The notes: a model not told the origin generated them from the letters alone. A DNA stretch of 8,367 nt from Porphyromonadaceae bacterium (GCA_021199145.1 JAJQIP010000159.1:1-8367); one strand, 5' to 3'; shown: positions 1-7,243, counted from the stretch's first letter. A program made the numbers and translations.

Positions 1-1381
1 CGCCAAGATTGACCATGTATAGGTTTTTATCCGCATCAAAGGCAAGTCCTCCCGCTTTGTTAGCCCAGTCGTTATCGGTTTCGATAGGGCTGTTTTCGCT
101 GTTCCAATGGGTGTCGTAAAGGTTGTTTTTAAAACGATATAGCCCTTCAAGCCATGTCCCCACGTAAAAAGTTTCCGGGTCATCAGGGTCAACCACGATA
201 TTAAACAGGTTTCCCCACGTATAGTTCGGATGGTTTGACACGGGAACATCTTCCGGGAGAATATTCGTCCACTGTCCGTTTTCGAGAATCGAGATATACC
301 CATCCACTCGTTGTTCATTGTTGAGATATCCGACTCCAGCCGGAGAAACATAAACCCGCCCGTTGGCAATGGTAAGGGAAAAAGGGTTATAGACTTTTTG
401 ATAGATGTCGCAGGGAATTTCTACCTCTGGAGTAAAGGTCGAAGCATCTGTATATTTCAAGGACGATACGGATTCTTTTTCAAGAATCCATAGGCGGTTC
501 TGATTGTTGTTGCTGGAAATATCAAGGGGGGAATAAGGGGTGTTGTCAAAAGAGAATAAAGTGGAGAATTGTAAATTTTCGTCGCAAGAAAGAAGTTTTT
601 TATCAGAGGTATAAACAAGGAGTCGATTTCCCAGGATTTCTGTTTTTTCTGTTTGATTGTCTCCTAAAATAAGGGTGGCACTGCTCTCCTCTTCCCGCTT
701 AAAATAGAGATTTTTGTTTTCGTGCAATAGGAGCAGGCCATCACTGAAAGGTCGCAATTGAGAAATATAGGAGTTTCGCAATTTTTCCCAATGGTTTATA
801 TCATATGGAATATCATCTACCCGACAACTGTATAATCCATGGTCGGCACGGGTACAGTAAAGGTAATCTCCTTGTCGGGCTACACTGGATATCTCTTCGT
901 TGAATGAGTAGGTTGTCTTGATTTCTTTTTTTGCACTGTTGAGTACGACAATGCCAAATCCGGTAGCCAGATAAATTTCATTCTCATAAAAAGAGATGTC
1001 GTTGACGGTCTTGGAGGAGGTCATTGTCGCATTTTTCAGATAGGGGATGTTATAGCATCTCTCACTGCTTATGTCGATAAGGTCGATGTTGCTGTTGGTG
1101 TAGACAATAACCAGCAAATCGTTTGAAACATCTCCGGCAATGAGACTTATATTGTTGTCAGATAATAGATTGAGAGAAGAGAGTTCCCGTATTTCCTGGT
1201 CATCTTTTCCGTAAGAGAAAAGGGAATAATCGGCCAAGAAAAAGAGTTTGTCTCCTCCTTCGAATATCTGTTTTGGCGTCCGGAAAGTGGGATAAACCTC
1301 CCATGAACCTATCGGTTGGAGGGCTGGAACAGGGAGGGATAGGCAGAGGATAAATGGGATAAAAAAGAGGAGTCGTTTCAT
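1..1381 (-). CDS. porZ: PorZ-like type IX secretion protein, N-terminal beta-propeller part (3' end outside window)
   Basis: The frame is open from the ATG at 1379-1381 to the window edge: 460 codons plus one base, no stop. Residues 1-21 look like a Sec signal peptide (MKRLLFF, then a hydrophobic run to PAL), with Gln22 next. The mature start (SWEVYPTF, 26-33), the stretch FFLADYSLFSYGKDD (47-61) with LLSDNNISLI (72-81), the VIVYTNSNIDLID segment (91-103), ANGRVYVSPAGVGY (339-352), GQWTNI (369-374), DPDDPETFYVGTWLEGLYRF (398-417) and GGLAFDADKNLYMVN (444-458) follow the order and wording of the PorZ N-terminal propeller family. In Porphyromonas gingivalis PorZ is about 780 residues and sits at the cell surface in the attachment complex with PorU, PorV and PorQ, where cargo is anchored to lipopolysaccharide. 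Roughly 300 residues, including the second propeller and C-terminal domain, should therefore lie to the left. The start overlaps the rdgB stop (ATGA), implying translational coupling. Family is firm; an active T9SS role is inferred. Confidence 0.85.
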   Translation of the reverse strand, partial: MKRLLFFIPFILCLSLPVPALQPIGSWEVYPTFRTPKQIFEGGDKLFFLADYSLFSYGKDDQEIRELSSLNLLSDNNISLIAGDVSNDLLVIVYTNSNIDLIDISSERCYNIPYLKNATMTSSKTVNDISFYENEIYLATGFGIVVLNSAKKEIKTTYSFNEEISSVARQGDYLYCTRADHGLYSCRVDDIPYDINHWEKLRNSYISQLRPFSDGLLLLHENKNLYFKREEESSATLILGDNQTEKTEILGNRLLVYTSDKKLLSCDENLQFSTLFSFDNTPYSPLDISSNNNQNRLWILEKESVSSLKYTDASTFTPEVEIPCDIYQKVYNPFSLTIANGRVYVSPAGVGYLNNEQRVDGYISILENGQWTNILPEDVPVSNHPNYTWGNLFNIVVDPDDPETFYVGTWLEGLYRFKNNLYDTHWNSENSPIETDNDWANKAGGLAFDADKNLYMVNLG

Positions 1382-1959
1382 AGGTTTTCGAGTAGGAATG
1401 CGGCCAATTTTTGTACGGCCCTGGCCCGATGGCTGATTCGGTTTTTCTCCGCACTTTCCATCTCGGCAAATGTACGACTTTCCTTTTCGGGAAGGAAGAT
1501 GGGGTCATATCCAAATCCTCCGTTTCCTCGGCATTCTTGGAGGATAGTGCCTTTGATTTCTCCTTCGAAAAGATATTCTTTCCCTTCAAAAATAAGTGCG
1601 ATAACGGTACGGAAACGGGCTGACCGGTTGGTTATACCTTGCATAAGCGTCAATACCTTTTCCGTATTTTTCCGGGCATTGTGTGCTTCTCCCGAAAAGC
1701 GTGCCGAAAAAACGCCTGGCCTTCCGTTGAGGGCCTCTATTTCAAGACCTGAATCATCGGCAAAACAGTCATAGCCATATTTCTTTTTGATATAACGAGC
1801 TTTGATAAGGGCATTTCCTTCGAAGGTGTCCGCCGTTTCGGCAATGTCGTCTTGACACCCAATTTCCCCCATGCTAAGGAGGCGGAACGAATCTCCTAAA
1901 ATGGCCCGCACTTCATCCAGTTTATGGATATTGTTGGTGGCGAAAACGAGGTCTTTCAT
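1378..1959 (-). CDS. rdgB: Non-canonical purine NTP pyrophosphatase (RdgB/HAM1, ITPase)
   Basis: A 193-residue cytosolic enzyme of the usual family length. It hydrolyses dITP, ITP and XTP to the monophosphate and pyrophosphate, keeping deaminated purines out of DNA and RNA. All family motifs are present: the ATNNIHKLDE substrate loop (7-16), TFEGNALIKA (45-54), ADDSGLEIEAL (67-77) with Asp69 at the position of the catalytic Asp69 of E. coli RdgB, GRPGVFSARFSG (79-90), GGFGYDPIFLP (147-157) and the C-terminal base-recognition stretch KNRISHRARA (172-181). The start at 1957-1959 gives the normal N-terminus MKDLVFATNN. An AGGA lies 3 bases before the ATG, but it is paired in a predicted hairpin (see separate entry). 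Upstream yitT ends 51 bases away with no promoter box between, and the downstream propeller gene starts inside the rdgB stop, so the three genes are probably co-transcribed. Nothing in the protein looks damaged. Confidence 0.97.
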   Translation of the reverse strand: MKDLVFATNNIHKLDEVRAILGDSFRLLSMGEIGCQDDIAETADTFEGNALIKARYIKKKYGYDCFADDSGLEIEALNGRPGVFSARFSGEAHNARKNTEKVLTLMQGITNRSARFRTVIALIFEGKEYLFEGEIKGTILQECRGNGGFGYDPIFLPEKESRTFAEMESAEKNRISHRARAVQKLAAFLLENL

Positions 1960-1990
1960 ATTCCTATAACGGATTCTTTTCGAGGAATAT
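1957..1990 (-). promoter_or_regulatory. Hairpin covering the rdgB ribosome-binding site and start
   Basis: On the mRNA, ATATTCCT (1990-1983) is exactly complementary to AGGAATAT (1965-1958), with a 17-base loop. The 3' arm contains the AGGA that would serve as Shine-Dalgarno for rdgB and the first two bases of its ATG (1959-1957). If it forms, translation of rdgB would depend on ribosomes or factors opening it. It begins 3 bases after the hairpin over the yitT stop. Confidence 0.4.
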
Positions 1991-1993
1991 TGC

Positions 1994-2044
1994 CTACGGA
2001 GAAAAAGGGATTATGTTTTTATTTTGTCAAATCCTTCTCCGTAG
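1994..2044 (-). repeat. Long inverted repeat spanning the yitT stop codon (mRNA hairpin)
   Basis: CTACGGAGAA at 1994-2003 is the exact reverse complement of TTCTCCGTAG at 2035-2044 (10 bp). After a 4-base bulge on one side (2004-2007), GGATT (2008-2012) pairs with AATCC (2030-2034), giving 15 pairs around a 17-base loop. On the mRNA the 5' arm is the last coding part of yitT (codons for about VYGEGF) and the 3' arm lies after the TAA stop at 2011-2013. There is no U-run after it, so it is more likely a stability or spacing element than a terminator. Confidence 0.6.
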
Positions 2045-2880
2045 ACTCCAATGACGTTGGATTGTGAAATAAATGCATGGCTGTCAATTTGTTTTACCAT
2101 ACGGAAGATGCTATTGGATTCCGTCCGTTTAGCCAGCACAATAATGACCTTCTTGGGTTGTTTCGAATACCAACCCATGCCGTCGAGAATGGTTACCCCC
2201 CGATGAATCTCTTTGTTGATGCGGTCGGCGATTTTCTCATAATCCTCAGAGAAAATAAGGATTTGGACAGATTGGCGGATACCGTTGATGATGAGGTCGC
2301 AAGTATAGGTAGATACAGCCAATACGACAAACCCGAAAAGAATTTTTTCAAAACTGTGGAACAAAACATATGACGAACTGATAATGCACACGTCACAGTA
2401 AAGAATCCCCCGCCCCAAAGAAATCGGTTTGTATTTGTTGATAATGGCCGCAATAATATCTGTTCCTCCGGTACTCCCATTTCGTGTAAAGGCGATGCCT
2501 ACTCCGACACCCGACAAGATACCTCCGATGATGCACGACATGAAAGGTTCGTCTTTTACAAACGGCTCTTTGATGTATGCTGTGGCAATCGATACCAATA
2601 CGGTCATCATCAACACCCCGAAAATGGAGCGGATACAATATTGCCATCCAATGGTCCGTATGGCCAAAATAAGGAGGATTGCATTGATAGTAAAGTAGAT
2701 GATAGATACCGGTATTTTTGTACCGAAGAAAATGAGGGAGGATAGACCCGTAATACCCCCTGTAACAATTTCATTGTTAACGAGGAATCCTATCCATCCA
2801 AAACTGTAACAGGCTAATCCGAATGTAATCAGAACGTAGTCTTTGATTTCATTCCATAGGTTTTGGCGCGTCAGGTTCAT
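2011..2880 (-). CDS. YitT family membrane protein (DUF161 + C-terminal DUF2179)
   Basis: A 289-residue inner-membrane protein. The N-terminal two thirds hold about five to six hydrophobic segments (roughly residues 14-34, 41-52, 56-75, 84-101, 114-131, 157-195). Two Gly/Thr-rich repeats characteristic of the family fall at the membrane segments: VTGGITGLS (39-47) and NGSTGGTDIIA (134-144). They look like an internal duplication. The C-terminal soluble part from about residue 204 (VQILIFSEDYEKIADRI..., RGVTILDGMGWYS, KVIIVLAKR, and a closing NVIGVYGEGF) matches DUF2179, a small domain compared with PII-like sensors. Family members are widespread in Bacteroidota and Firmicutes; substrate and role are not established, so I assign none. 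The ATG at 2880 has no clear Shine-Dalgarno, but a Bacteroidetes -7 box lies about 67 bases upstream. It is the first gene of the likely yitT-rdgB-porZ transcript. Its stop codon lies inside a long inverted repeat. Confidence 0.93.
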   Translation of the reverse strand: MNLTRQNLWNEIKDYVLITFGLACYSFGWIGFLVNNEIVTGGITGLSSLIFFGTKIPVSIIYFTINAILLILAIRTIGWQYCIRSIFGVLMMTVLVSIATAYIKEPFVKDEPFMSCIIGGILSGVGVGIAFTRNGSTGGTDIIAAIINKYKPISLGRGILYCDVCIISSSYVLFHSFEKILFGFVVLAVSTYTCDLIINGIRQSVQILIFSEDYEKIADRINKEIHRGVTILDGMGWYSKQPKKVIIVLAKRTESNSIFRMVKQIDSHAFISQSNVIGVYGEGFDKIKT

Positions 2881-2946
2881 ATTTGTTAAAGTTTAGGTTT
2901 TGTCCGAATCAAATGCGAAGACACCCGTCTTTCCTATATTTTGGAA

Positions 2947-2954
2947 CAAAGATA
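2947..2954 (-). promoter_or_regulatory. Predicted promoter -7 box of the yitT-rdgB-porZ unit
   Basis: On the minus strand this reads TATCTTTG, matching TAnnTTTG. It lies 66 bases before the yitT ATG in the 158-base gap after leuS. The leader would be about 60 bases and includes a short hairpin, AAGAC-GGGT-GTCTT on the mRNA (2918-2931). No -33 TTTG is seen at the usual distance. Confidence 0.5.
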
Positions 2955-2977
2955 ATAAATTCTGAAAGGTGCTATTC

Positions 2978-3017
2978 TTTATCCTCCTTTTTTTGATGAG
3001 GTAGTACAAAGGATAAA
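2978..3017 (-). repeat. Imperfect inverted repeat between leuS and yitT
   Basis: TTTATCCT (2978-2985) pairs with AGGATAAA (3010-3017), and two further A-T pairs follow after a 2-base bulge, around an 18-base loop. It starts 21 bases past the leuS stop. It could cap the 3' end of the leuS mRNA, but there is no U-run after the stem on the minus strand, so I do not call it an intrinsic terminator. Confidence 0.35.
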
Positions 3018-3038
3018 AATTGGCTCGTGAAAAAAGAG

Positions 3039-5810
3039 TTAGCCCACCACAATATTGATGAGTTTGTTGGGTACAACAATAATTTTCTTAGGCGTTTTTC
3101 CCTGGAGCCATTTGGCCGAATTTTCATGGGAAAGAACGGCTTTCTCTATCTCTTCTCGAGGCGTTTCGATCGTAAATTCAATGTTGAAACGGACTTTCCC
3201 GTTGAATGAGATGGCATAGTTTGCCGTCTCTTCTTTAAGGATTTCTTCATTATATTCCGGCCATTGGGCATCACAAACGGTCGTATGGTGTCCGAGAAGA
3301 TGCCATAATTCTTCGCTTAAATGGGGTGTGAACGGGGCAAGCAAAATGAGAATCGGTTCGAGAATCTGACGTTTACGGCATTTCAAGGCCGAAAGTTCAT
3401 TGGTGCATATCATGAAAGCGCTGACAGAGGTATTATAGGAGAATGTTTCAATATCGCCGCTCACTTTCTTGATGAGTTTGTGAAGGCTTTTGAGCTCCTC
3501 TTTGGACGGTTTCTCTTCGGTGAGGGCAAGCTGATTCCCCTCGAAAAAGAGATTCCAGAATTTTTTGAGGAAGCGGTGTACTCCGTCAATACCGTTGGTG
3601 TCCCATGGTTTACTTTGCTCTATAGGGCCAAGGAACATTTCGTATAGACGTAAGGTGTCTGCTCCGTAACGTTCGACAATATCGTCGGGATTCACGACAT
3701 TGTACATGGATTTCGACATTTTTTCAACGGCCCATCCGCAAATATAGCGACCCTCTTCCAATATGAATTGGGCATTTTTGTATTCGGGGTTCCAATTCCG
3801 GAAGGCTTCGATATCGAGGATGTCATTGTTGACAATGTTTACATCGACATGTATCGGTGTCGTCTCATATTTCTCTTTCAAATTGTACGAGACGAAGGTA
3901 TTGCTATCCTTGATGCGATATACAAAATTCGACCGCCCTTGAATCATCCCTTGATTGATAAGTTTTTGGAAGGGCTCTTCTTCACACACTTCCCCTAAAT
4001 CATATAGGAATTTGTTCCAAAAGCGGCTATAAATGAGGTGTCCGGTGGCATGTTCAGTTCCCCCGACATAGAGATCTACATTTCGCCAATAGGTATTGGC
4101 CTCCTCTGACACAAGCGCCGCATCGTTGTGAGGGTCCATATAGCGTAAATAATATGCGGATGACCCGGCAAATCCTGGCATTGTACACCGTTCCAACGGA
4201 TAATGCTCTTCGGTCTCCCAGTTCTTGGCTCGGCCCAGAGGCGGCTCCCCCTCTTCAGTCGGTAGGAATTTATCCACACTGGGTAAGAGTAGCGGCAATC
4301 GGTTCTCATCGAGCATATAGGGGAGATTGTTTTTATAATAGACCGGGAAAGGTTCTCCCCAATAACGTTGGCGGCTAAAAATGGCATCACGTAACCGGTA
4401 GTTGACTTTTATGCGGCCAATACCTTTTTCTTTGATAAAGGCTTTGGTTTTGGCAATGGCTTCTTTTACGGTAAGACCGTTGAGATCAAGACCGTTTCCG
4501 CAGGAATTTATCAAAATACCCTCTTTGGCATCGAAACTCTCTTGGGAGACATCGCAACCCTCGATAAGAGGAATGATGGGCAGATTAAAATGACGAGCGA
4601 AAGCATAGTCGCGACTGTCATGTGCCGGGACAGCCATAATGGCACCTGTACCATAACTTGCCAATACATAGTCGCTTATCCAAATAGGAATTTCTTTCCC
4701 GTTTAAAGGATTGATGGCGTATGCTCCAGAAAAAACGCCGCTTACGCTACGGTCCATGAGACGTTCGCGTTCGGTGCGGTGTTTAATTTGTTCGATATAG
4801 TGGTCCACTGCCGCTTTTTGTCCTGGGATGGTTATTTGGGAGACATATTCGCTTTCGGGAGCAAGAACCATGAATGTAACCCCAAAAATGGTATCCGCCC
4901 GGGTGGTGAAGATAGTAAACGTAACCGGTGAACCGACGACTTTAAATTCCATTTCTGCTCCTTCGGACCGACCTATCCAATTGCGTTGAGTCTCTTTAAG
5001 AGACTCGCTCCAATCAATGGTATCCAACCCGTCGAGCAGGCGTTGGGCGTAGGCCGATACCCGTAGACACCATTGGCGCATCACTTTCTGTTCAACAGGA
5101 TAGCCTCCACGGATGGAGACTCCTTCGCTTACCTCATCGTTGGCCAGGACAGTCCCCAATTTGGGACACCAGTTCACCATCGTGTCACCCAAATAGGCAA
5201 TCCGGTAGTTAAGCAGTGTTTTTTGTTGTTCTTCCTCTCCCATAGCACACCACTCTTCCGCAGAGAAGGAACGTTCCTTCGTACAAGCCGCATGTACTTT
5301 TTCTGTACCATTGGCCTCAAATGTTTCGATGAGAGTAGTGATGGGAAGAGCTTTCTGTTCATCGAGGTCATAATAGCTATTGAACATCTGTATGAAAGCC
5401 CATTGAGTCCATTTGTAAAATTCCGGGTCACAGGTGCGTATCTCACGACTCCAATCGAAGCAGAAGCCTATTTTGTCAAGTTGTTCCCGATAGCGATTGA
5501 TATTTTTTTCTGTGGTGATGACGGGATGTTGCCCTGTTTGTATGGCATACTGTTCAGCGGGTAGTCCATAGGCGTCATAACCCATAGGGTGTAGTACGTT
5601 AAACCCTTTGAGCCGTTTAAAACGGGCATAGATATCCGAAGCGATATAGCCAAGAGGATGTCCTACATGCAATCCTGCCCCCGAAGGATAGGGAAACATA
5701 TCCAATACATAATATTTAGGCTTTTGGGGATTTTCCTCTATTTTGTAAGTTTGGTTATCCTTCCAATATTGTTGCCATTTCTTCTCTATTTCTCTGAAAT
5801 TGTAGTCCAT
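3039..5810 (-). CDS. leuS: Leucyl-tRNA synthetase
   Basis: A 923-residue class I aminoacyl-tRNA synthetase that charges tRNA-Leu with leucine and edits mischarged tRNA. In order: the HVGH form of the HIGH motif (48-51) after MFPYPSGAG; NWCP (213-216); the CP1 editing domain with the threonine-rich FTTRADTIFG (301-310) and GTGAIMAVPAHDSRD (387-401), whose Asp398 corresponds to the conserved editing aspartate; the catalytic-core segments SRQRYWGEPFPV (479-490), DLYVGGTEHATGHLIYSRFW (579-598) and KMSKSMYN (697-704); then the helical anticodon-binding part (about 740-850) and a C-terminal domain ending PNKLINIVVG. It is about 60 residues longer than the E. coli enzyme, mainly because of an insertion at about 145-205 before NWCP, as I recall for Bacteroidetes LeuRS. 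The start MDYNFREIEKKWQ is standard; there is no Shine-Dalgarno. A -7 box lies 46 bases upstream. It probably forms its own transcript, since yitT downstream has a separate promoter box. Confidence 0.98.
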   Translation of the reverse strand: MDYNFREIEKKWQQYWKDNQTYKIEENPQKPKYYVLDMFPYPSGAGLHVGHPLGYIASDIYARFKRLKGFNVLHPMGYDAYGLPAEQYAIQTGQHPVITTEKNINRYREQLDKIGFCFDWSREIRTCDPEFYKWTQWAFIQMFNSYYDLDEQKALPITTLIETFEANGTEKVHAACTKERSFSAEEWCAMGEEEQQKTLLNYRIAYLGDTMVNWCPKLGTVLANDEVSEGVSIRGGYPVEQKVMRQWCLRVSAYAQRLLDGLDTIDWSESLKETQRNWIGRSEGAEMEFKVVGSPVTFTIFTTRADTIFGVTFMVLAPESEYVSQITIPGQKAAVDHYIEQIKHRTERERLMDRSVSGVFSGAYAINPLNGKEIPIWISDYVLASYGTGAIMAVPAHDSRDYAFARHFNLPIIPLIEGCDVSQESFDAKEGILINSCGNGLDLNGLTVKEAIAKTKAFIKEKGIGRIKVNYRLRDAIFSRQRYWGEPFPVYYKNNLPYMLDENRLPLLLPSVDKFLPTEEGEPPLGRAKNWETEEHYPLERCTMPGFAGSSAYYLRYMDPHNDAALVSEEANTYWRNVDLYVGGTEHATGHLIYSRFWNKFLYDLGEVCEEEPFQKLINQGMIQGRSNFVYRIKDSNTFVSYNLKEKYETTPIHVDVNIVNNDILDIEAFRNWNPEYKNAQFILEEGRYICGWAVEKMSKSMYNVVNPDDIVERYGADTLRLYEMFLGPIEQSKPWDTNGIDGVHRFLKKFWNLFFEGNQLALTEEKPSKEELKSLHKLIKKVSGDIETFSYNTSVSAFMICTNELSALKCRKRQILEPILILLAPFTPHLSEELWHLLGHHTTVCDAQWPEYNEEILKEETANYAISFNGKVRFNIEFTIETPREEIEKAVLSHENSAKWLQGKTPKKIIVVPNKLINIVVG

Positions 5811-5855
5811 TGTTTTTCCATTTTGTATTGTACAAAGGGCAATTCATTTACTCTG

Positions 5856-5863
5856 CAAAAGTA
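5856..5863 (-). promoter_or_regulatory. Predicted promoter -7 box of leuS
   Basis: On the minus strand this reads TACTTTTG, matching TAnnTTTG. It lies 45 bases before the leuS ATG, within the 106-base gap after the phosphatase gene. The resulting leader is only about 40 bases, too short for a T-box or peptide-leader attenuator. Within that leader is a small palindrome, TTTGTA-TTG-TACAAA (5822-5836). No -33 TTTG at standard spacing. Confidence 0.55.
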
Positions 5864-5916
5864 ATAAAAAAAGATTTGATTCTTCTTACTTGTATTTGGT
5901 AAGGAATTTATAGCTT

Positions 5917-7194
5917 CTATTCTTCTAACAAGTTGCGATAGAAACGTTCCACATCGTTCCATTTGTAAAAGGGGAATAGGTCGGTCTCTATGGGAATGTG
6001 GACTTCTTTCTCGTTGTGTAGGATTTTCACCAAAATATCTTCTGAGGAACCGTTTTCCTTCTGAAAGAAGATGAGTTGTATATTGGCAGCCATTGGTACC
6101 GCCTTAAAATCGCACCATGCTGTATATACGTCGTAGGGATTGCGAACGGCCACATTGTAGTTTTCTATCTGCATCAAGGCTAGTAAAGGGGAGACATTCA
6201 CATCATGGCCGAAGCGTAAGGTGGCTGCTGTTCCTCCCTCCTGGATAGCCTCTTGGGCACTGTCAAGAATATTTCGGAGTAACGATTTGGCGTTGGCGGT
6301 TACTATTCCGTTCCCTTCCGGGTGGTTGGCATTTGCCACATAGAAGCGATAGTTGGTACATTGCCACAAATTAAACAACTCTTGGGATTGGAAAATGTCA
6401 TAAAAAGAGAGATTCGTTTCTATATCCTGTATGTCACTGGCTATCCCGTAGAGTCCGAACATGACCTTTTTCGGATTTACCTGCTTGAGGAGAAACGGTC
6501 CTTCTTTGAATAGAGAGGTAATCAGGCGTTCCGGACGAATAAGAGAGTCTTCAAACGATTGGTATTTTTCGGCCCACGGTCCATTTTTAGCGGTGAAACG
6601 GTTGGATTCGTCAGAGTGGTAGTTCAGATAGCTCATATACTTCCGACTTGCTTCATAGGAGATGCGAAGGCCGGGATTTAGCTCTTTCAGTCGGTCTCCA
6701 AATGCCGCCATGCTCATGGCGCAACGTAAGACTATTGTTGAACGGGCGGAGATGAAAGGAGTCCCTTGGAATACTTCGGGAAAAGAAGCATACATGCGTT
6801 CGGCAATACCCCGTTGTTGGCGGACACCCAAAGCGCTCAGGTCTCCTCCATGACCTTCCGCCTCTTTCCATACTTGTAGGAGCCGTTCGTAGACATCTTC
6901 TCCCAGACTGGAAAGCGCCCCTTGATAGTGGGCATCGGTGAAGAGATCCACTAACCATTTATACGAACGATCATCCTCCAAGAAGCGGGAGCCATGACGG
7001 CCATAATGGCTGATGTAGAATGGTTTGTATCCTTCAGGTGGTTGGGTTTGTGGGGCAAAGTCTAATGGATAGGCAAAGTATACACCTCCTGTTTTTTCTA
7101 TAGTGGCATACATCTCTTCTTGGGTGGTCTGTGCTCCTAAGGGAAGAGAGAAGAGACAAGCCAAACTCCATAAAATAAAATGTCTCAGTTTCAT
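5917..7194 (-). CDS. Secreted histidine acid phosphatase (histidine phosphatase superfamily branch 2; phytase/MINPP-related)
   Basis: 425 residues from the ATG at 7192-7194. Residues 1-21 form a signal peptide (MKLRHF, hydrophobic core, ...LPLGA) followed by Gln22, the usual residue after cleavage in this phylum, so the protein should be periplasmic or further exported. Catalytic RHGSR (66-70) carries the nucleophilic His67. LSALGVRQQRGIAERM (119-134) and the ARSTIVLRCAMSMAAF stretch (150-165) match the conserved middle of branch-2 histidine acid phosphatases. GHDVNVSPLL (329-338) supplies the His-Asp pair, Asp331 being the likely proton donor. Family members remove phosphate from phytate, inositol polyphosphates, sugar phosphates or other monoesters; the substrate here cannot be told. 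A longer in-frame start exists at 7266, but it adds 24 residues in front of a complete signal peptide and lies upstream of the -7 box at 7236-7243, so I reject it. leuS follows 106 bases downstream with its own promoter box. Confidence 0.9.
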   Translation of the reverse strand: MKLRHFILWSLACLFSLPLGAQTTQEEMYATIEKTGGVYFAYPLDFAPQTQPPEGYKPFYISHYGRHGSRFLEDDRSYKWLVDLFTDAHYQGALSSLGEDVYERLLQVWKEAEGHGGDLSALGVRQQRGIAERMYASFPEVFQGTPFISARSTIVLRCAMSMAAFGDRLKELNPGLRISYEASRKYMSYLNYHSDESNRFTAKNGPWAEKYQSFEDSLIRPERLITSLFKEGPFLLKQVNPKKVMFGLYGIASDIQDIETNLSFYDIFQSQELFNLWQCTNYRFYVANANHPEGNGIVTANAKSLLRNILDSAQEAIQEGGTAATLRFGHDVNVSPLLALMQIENYNVAVRNPYDVYTAWCDFKAVPMAANIQLIFFQKENGSSEDILVKILHNEKEVHIPIETDLFPFYKWNDVERFYRNLLEE

Positions 7195-7235
7195 TTTGTC
7201 TATTTTAGATGGGTTGATATGAAGAATACAAGTTT

Positions 7236-7243
7236 CAAAAATA
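7236..7243 (-). promoter_or_regulatory. Predicted promoter -7 box of the histidine phosphatase
   Basis: On the minus strand this reads TATTTTTG, matching TAnnTTTG. It lies 41 bases upstream of the preferred phosphatase start at 7194 and downstream of the alternative start at 7266, and so helps decide the start. I see no TTTG at the -33 distance. An 8-bp inverted repeat (7207-7214 and 7261-7268) is centred on it. Confidence 0.5.

Noticed and set aside
1..39. Lipoprotein signal for the PorZ-like protein or the phosphatase
   Set aside because: The residues before the early cysteines (FILC in PorZ, SLAC in the phosphatase) do not fit the lipobox well and the hydrophobic core before them is short; signal peptidase I cleavage next to Gln fits better.
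1200..1589. 129-codon minus-strand frame across the rdgB-porZ junction
   Set aside because: Overlaps two well-recognised genes in another frame; Pro/Arg/Lys-rich out-of-frame translation with no family resemblance.
5073..5564. 163-codon open frame on the plus strand inside leuS
   Set aside because: Antisense shadow of a fully conserved leuS region; no recognisable protein, no promoter box.
5811..5916. T-box, attenuator or intrinsic terminator ahead of leuS
   Set aside because: The gap is 106 bases and the predicted leader about 40, too short for a T-box. The CTTAC/GTAAG stem after the phosphatase is only 5 bp and is 13 bases away from the T-run.
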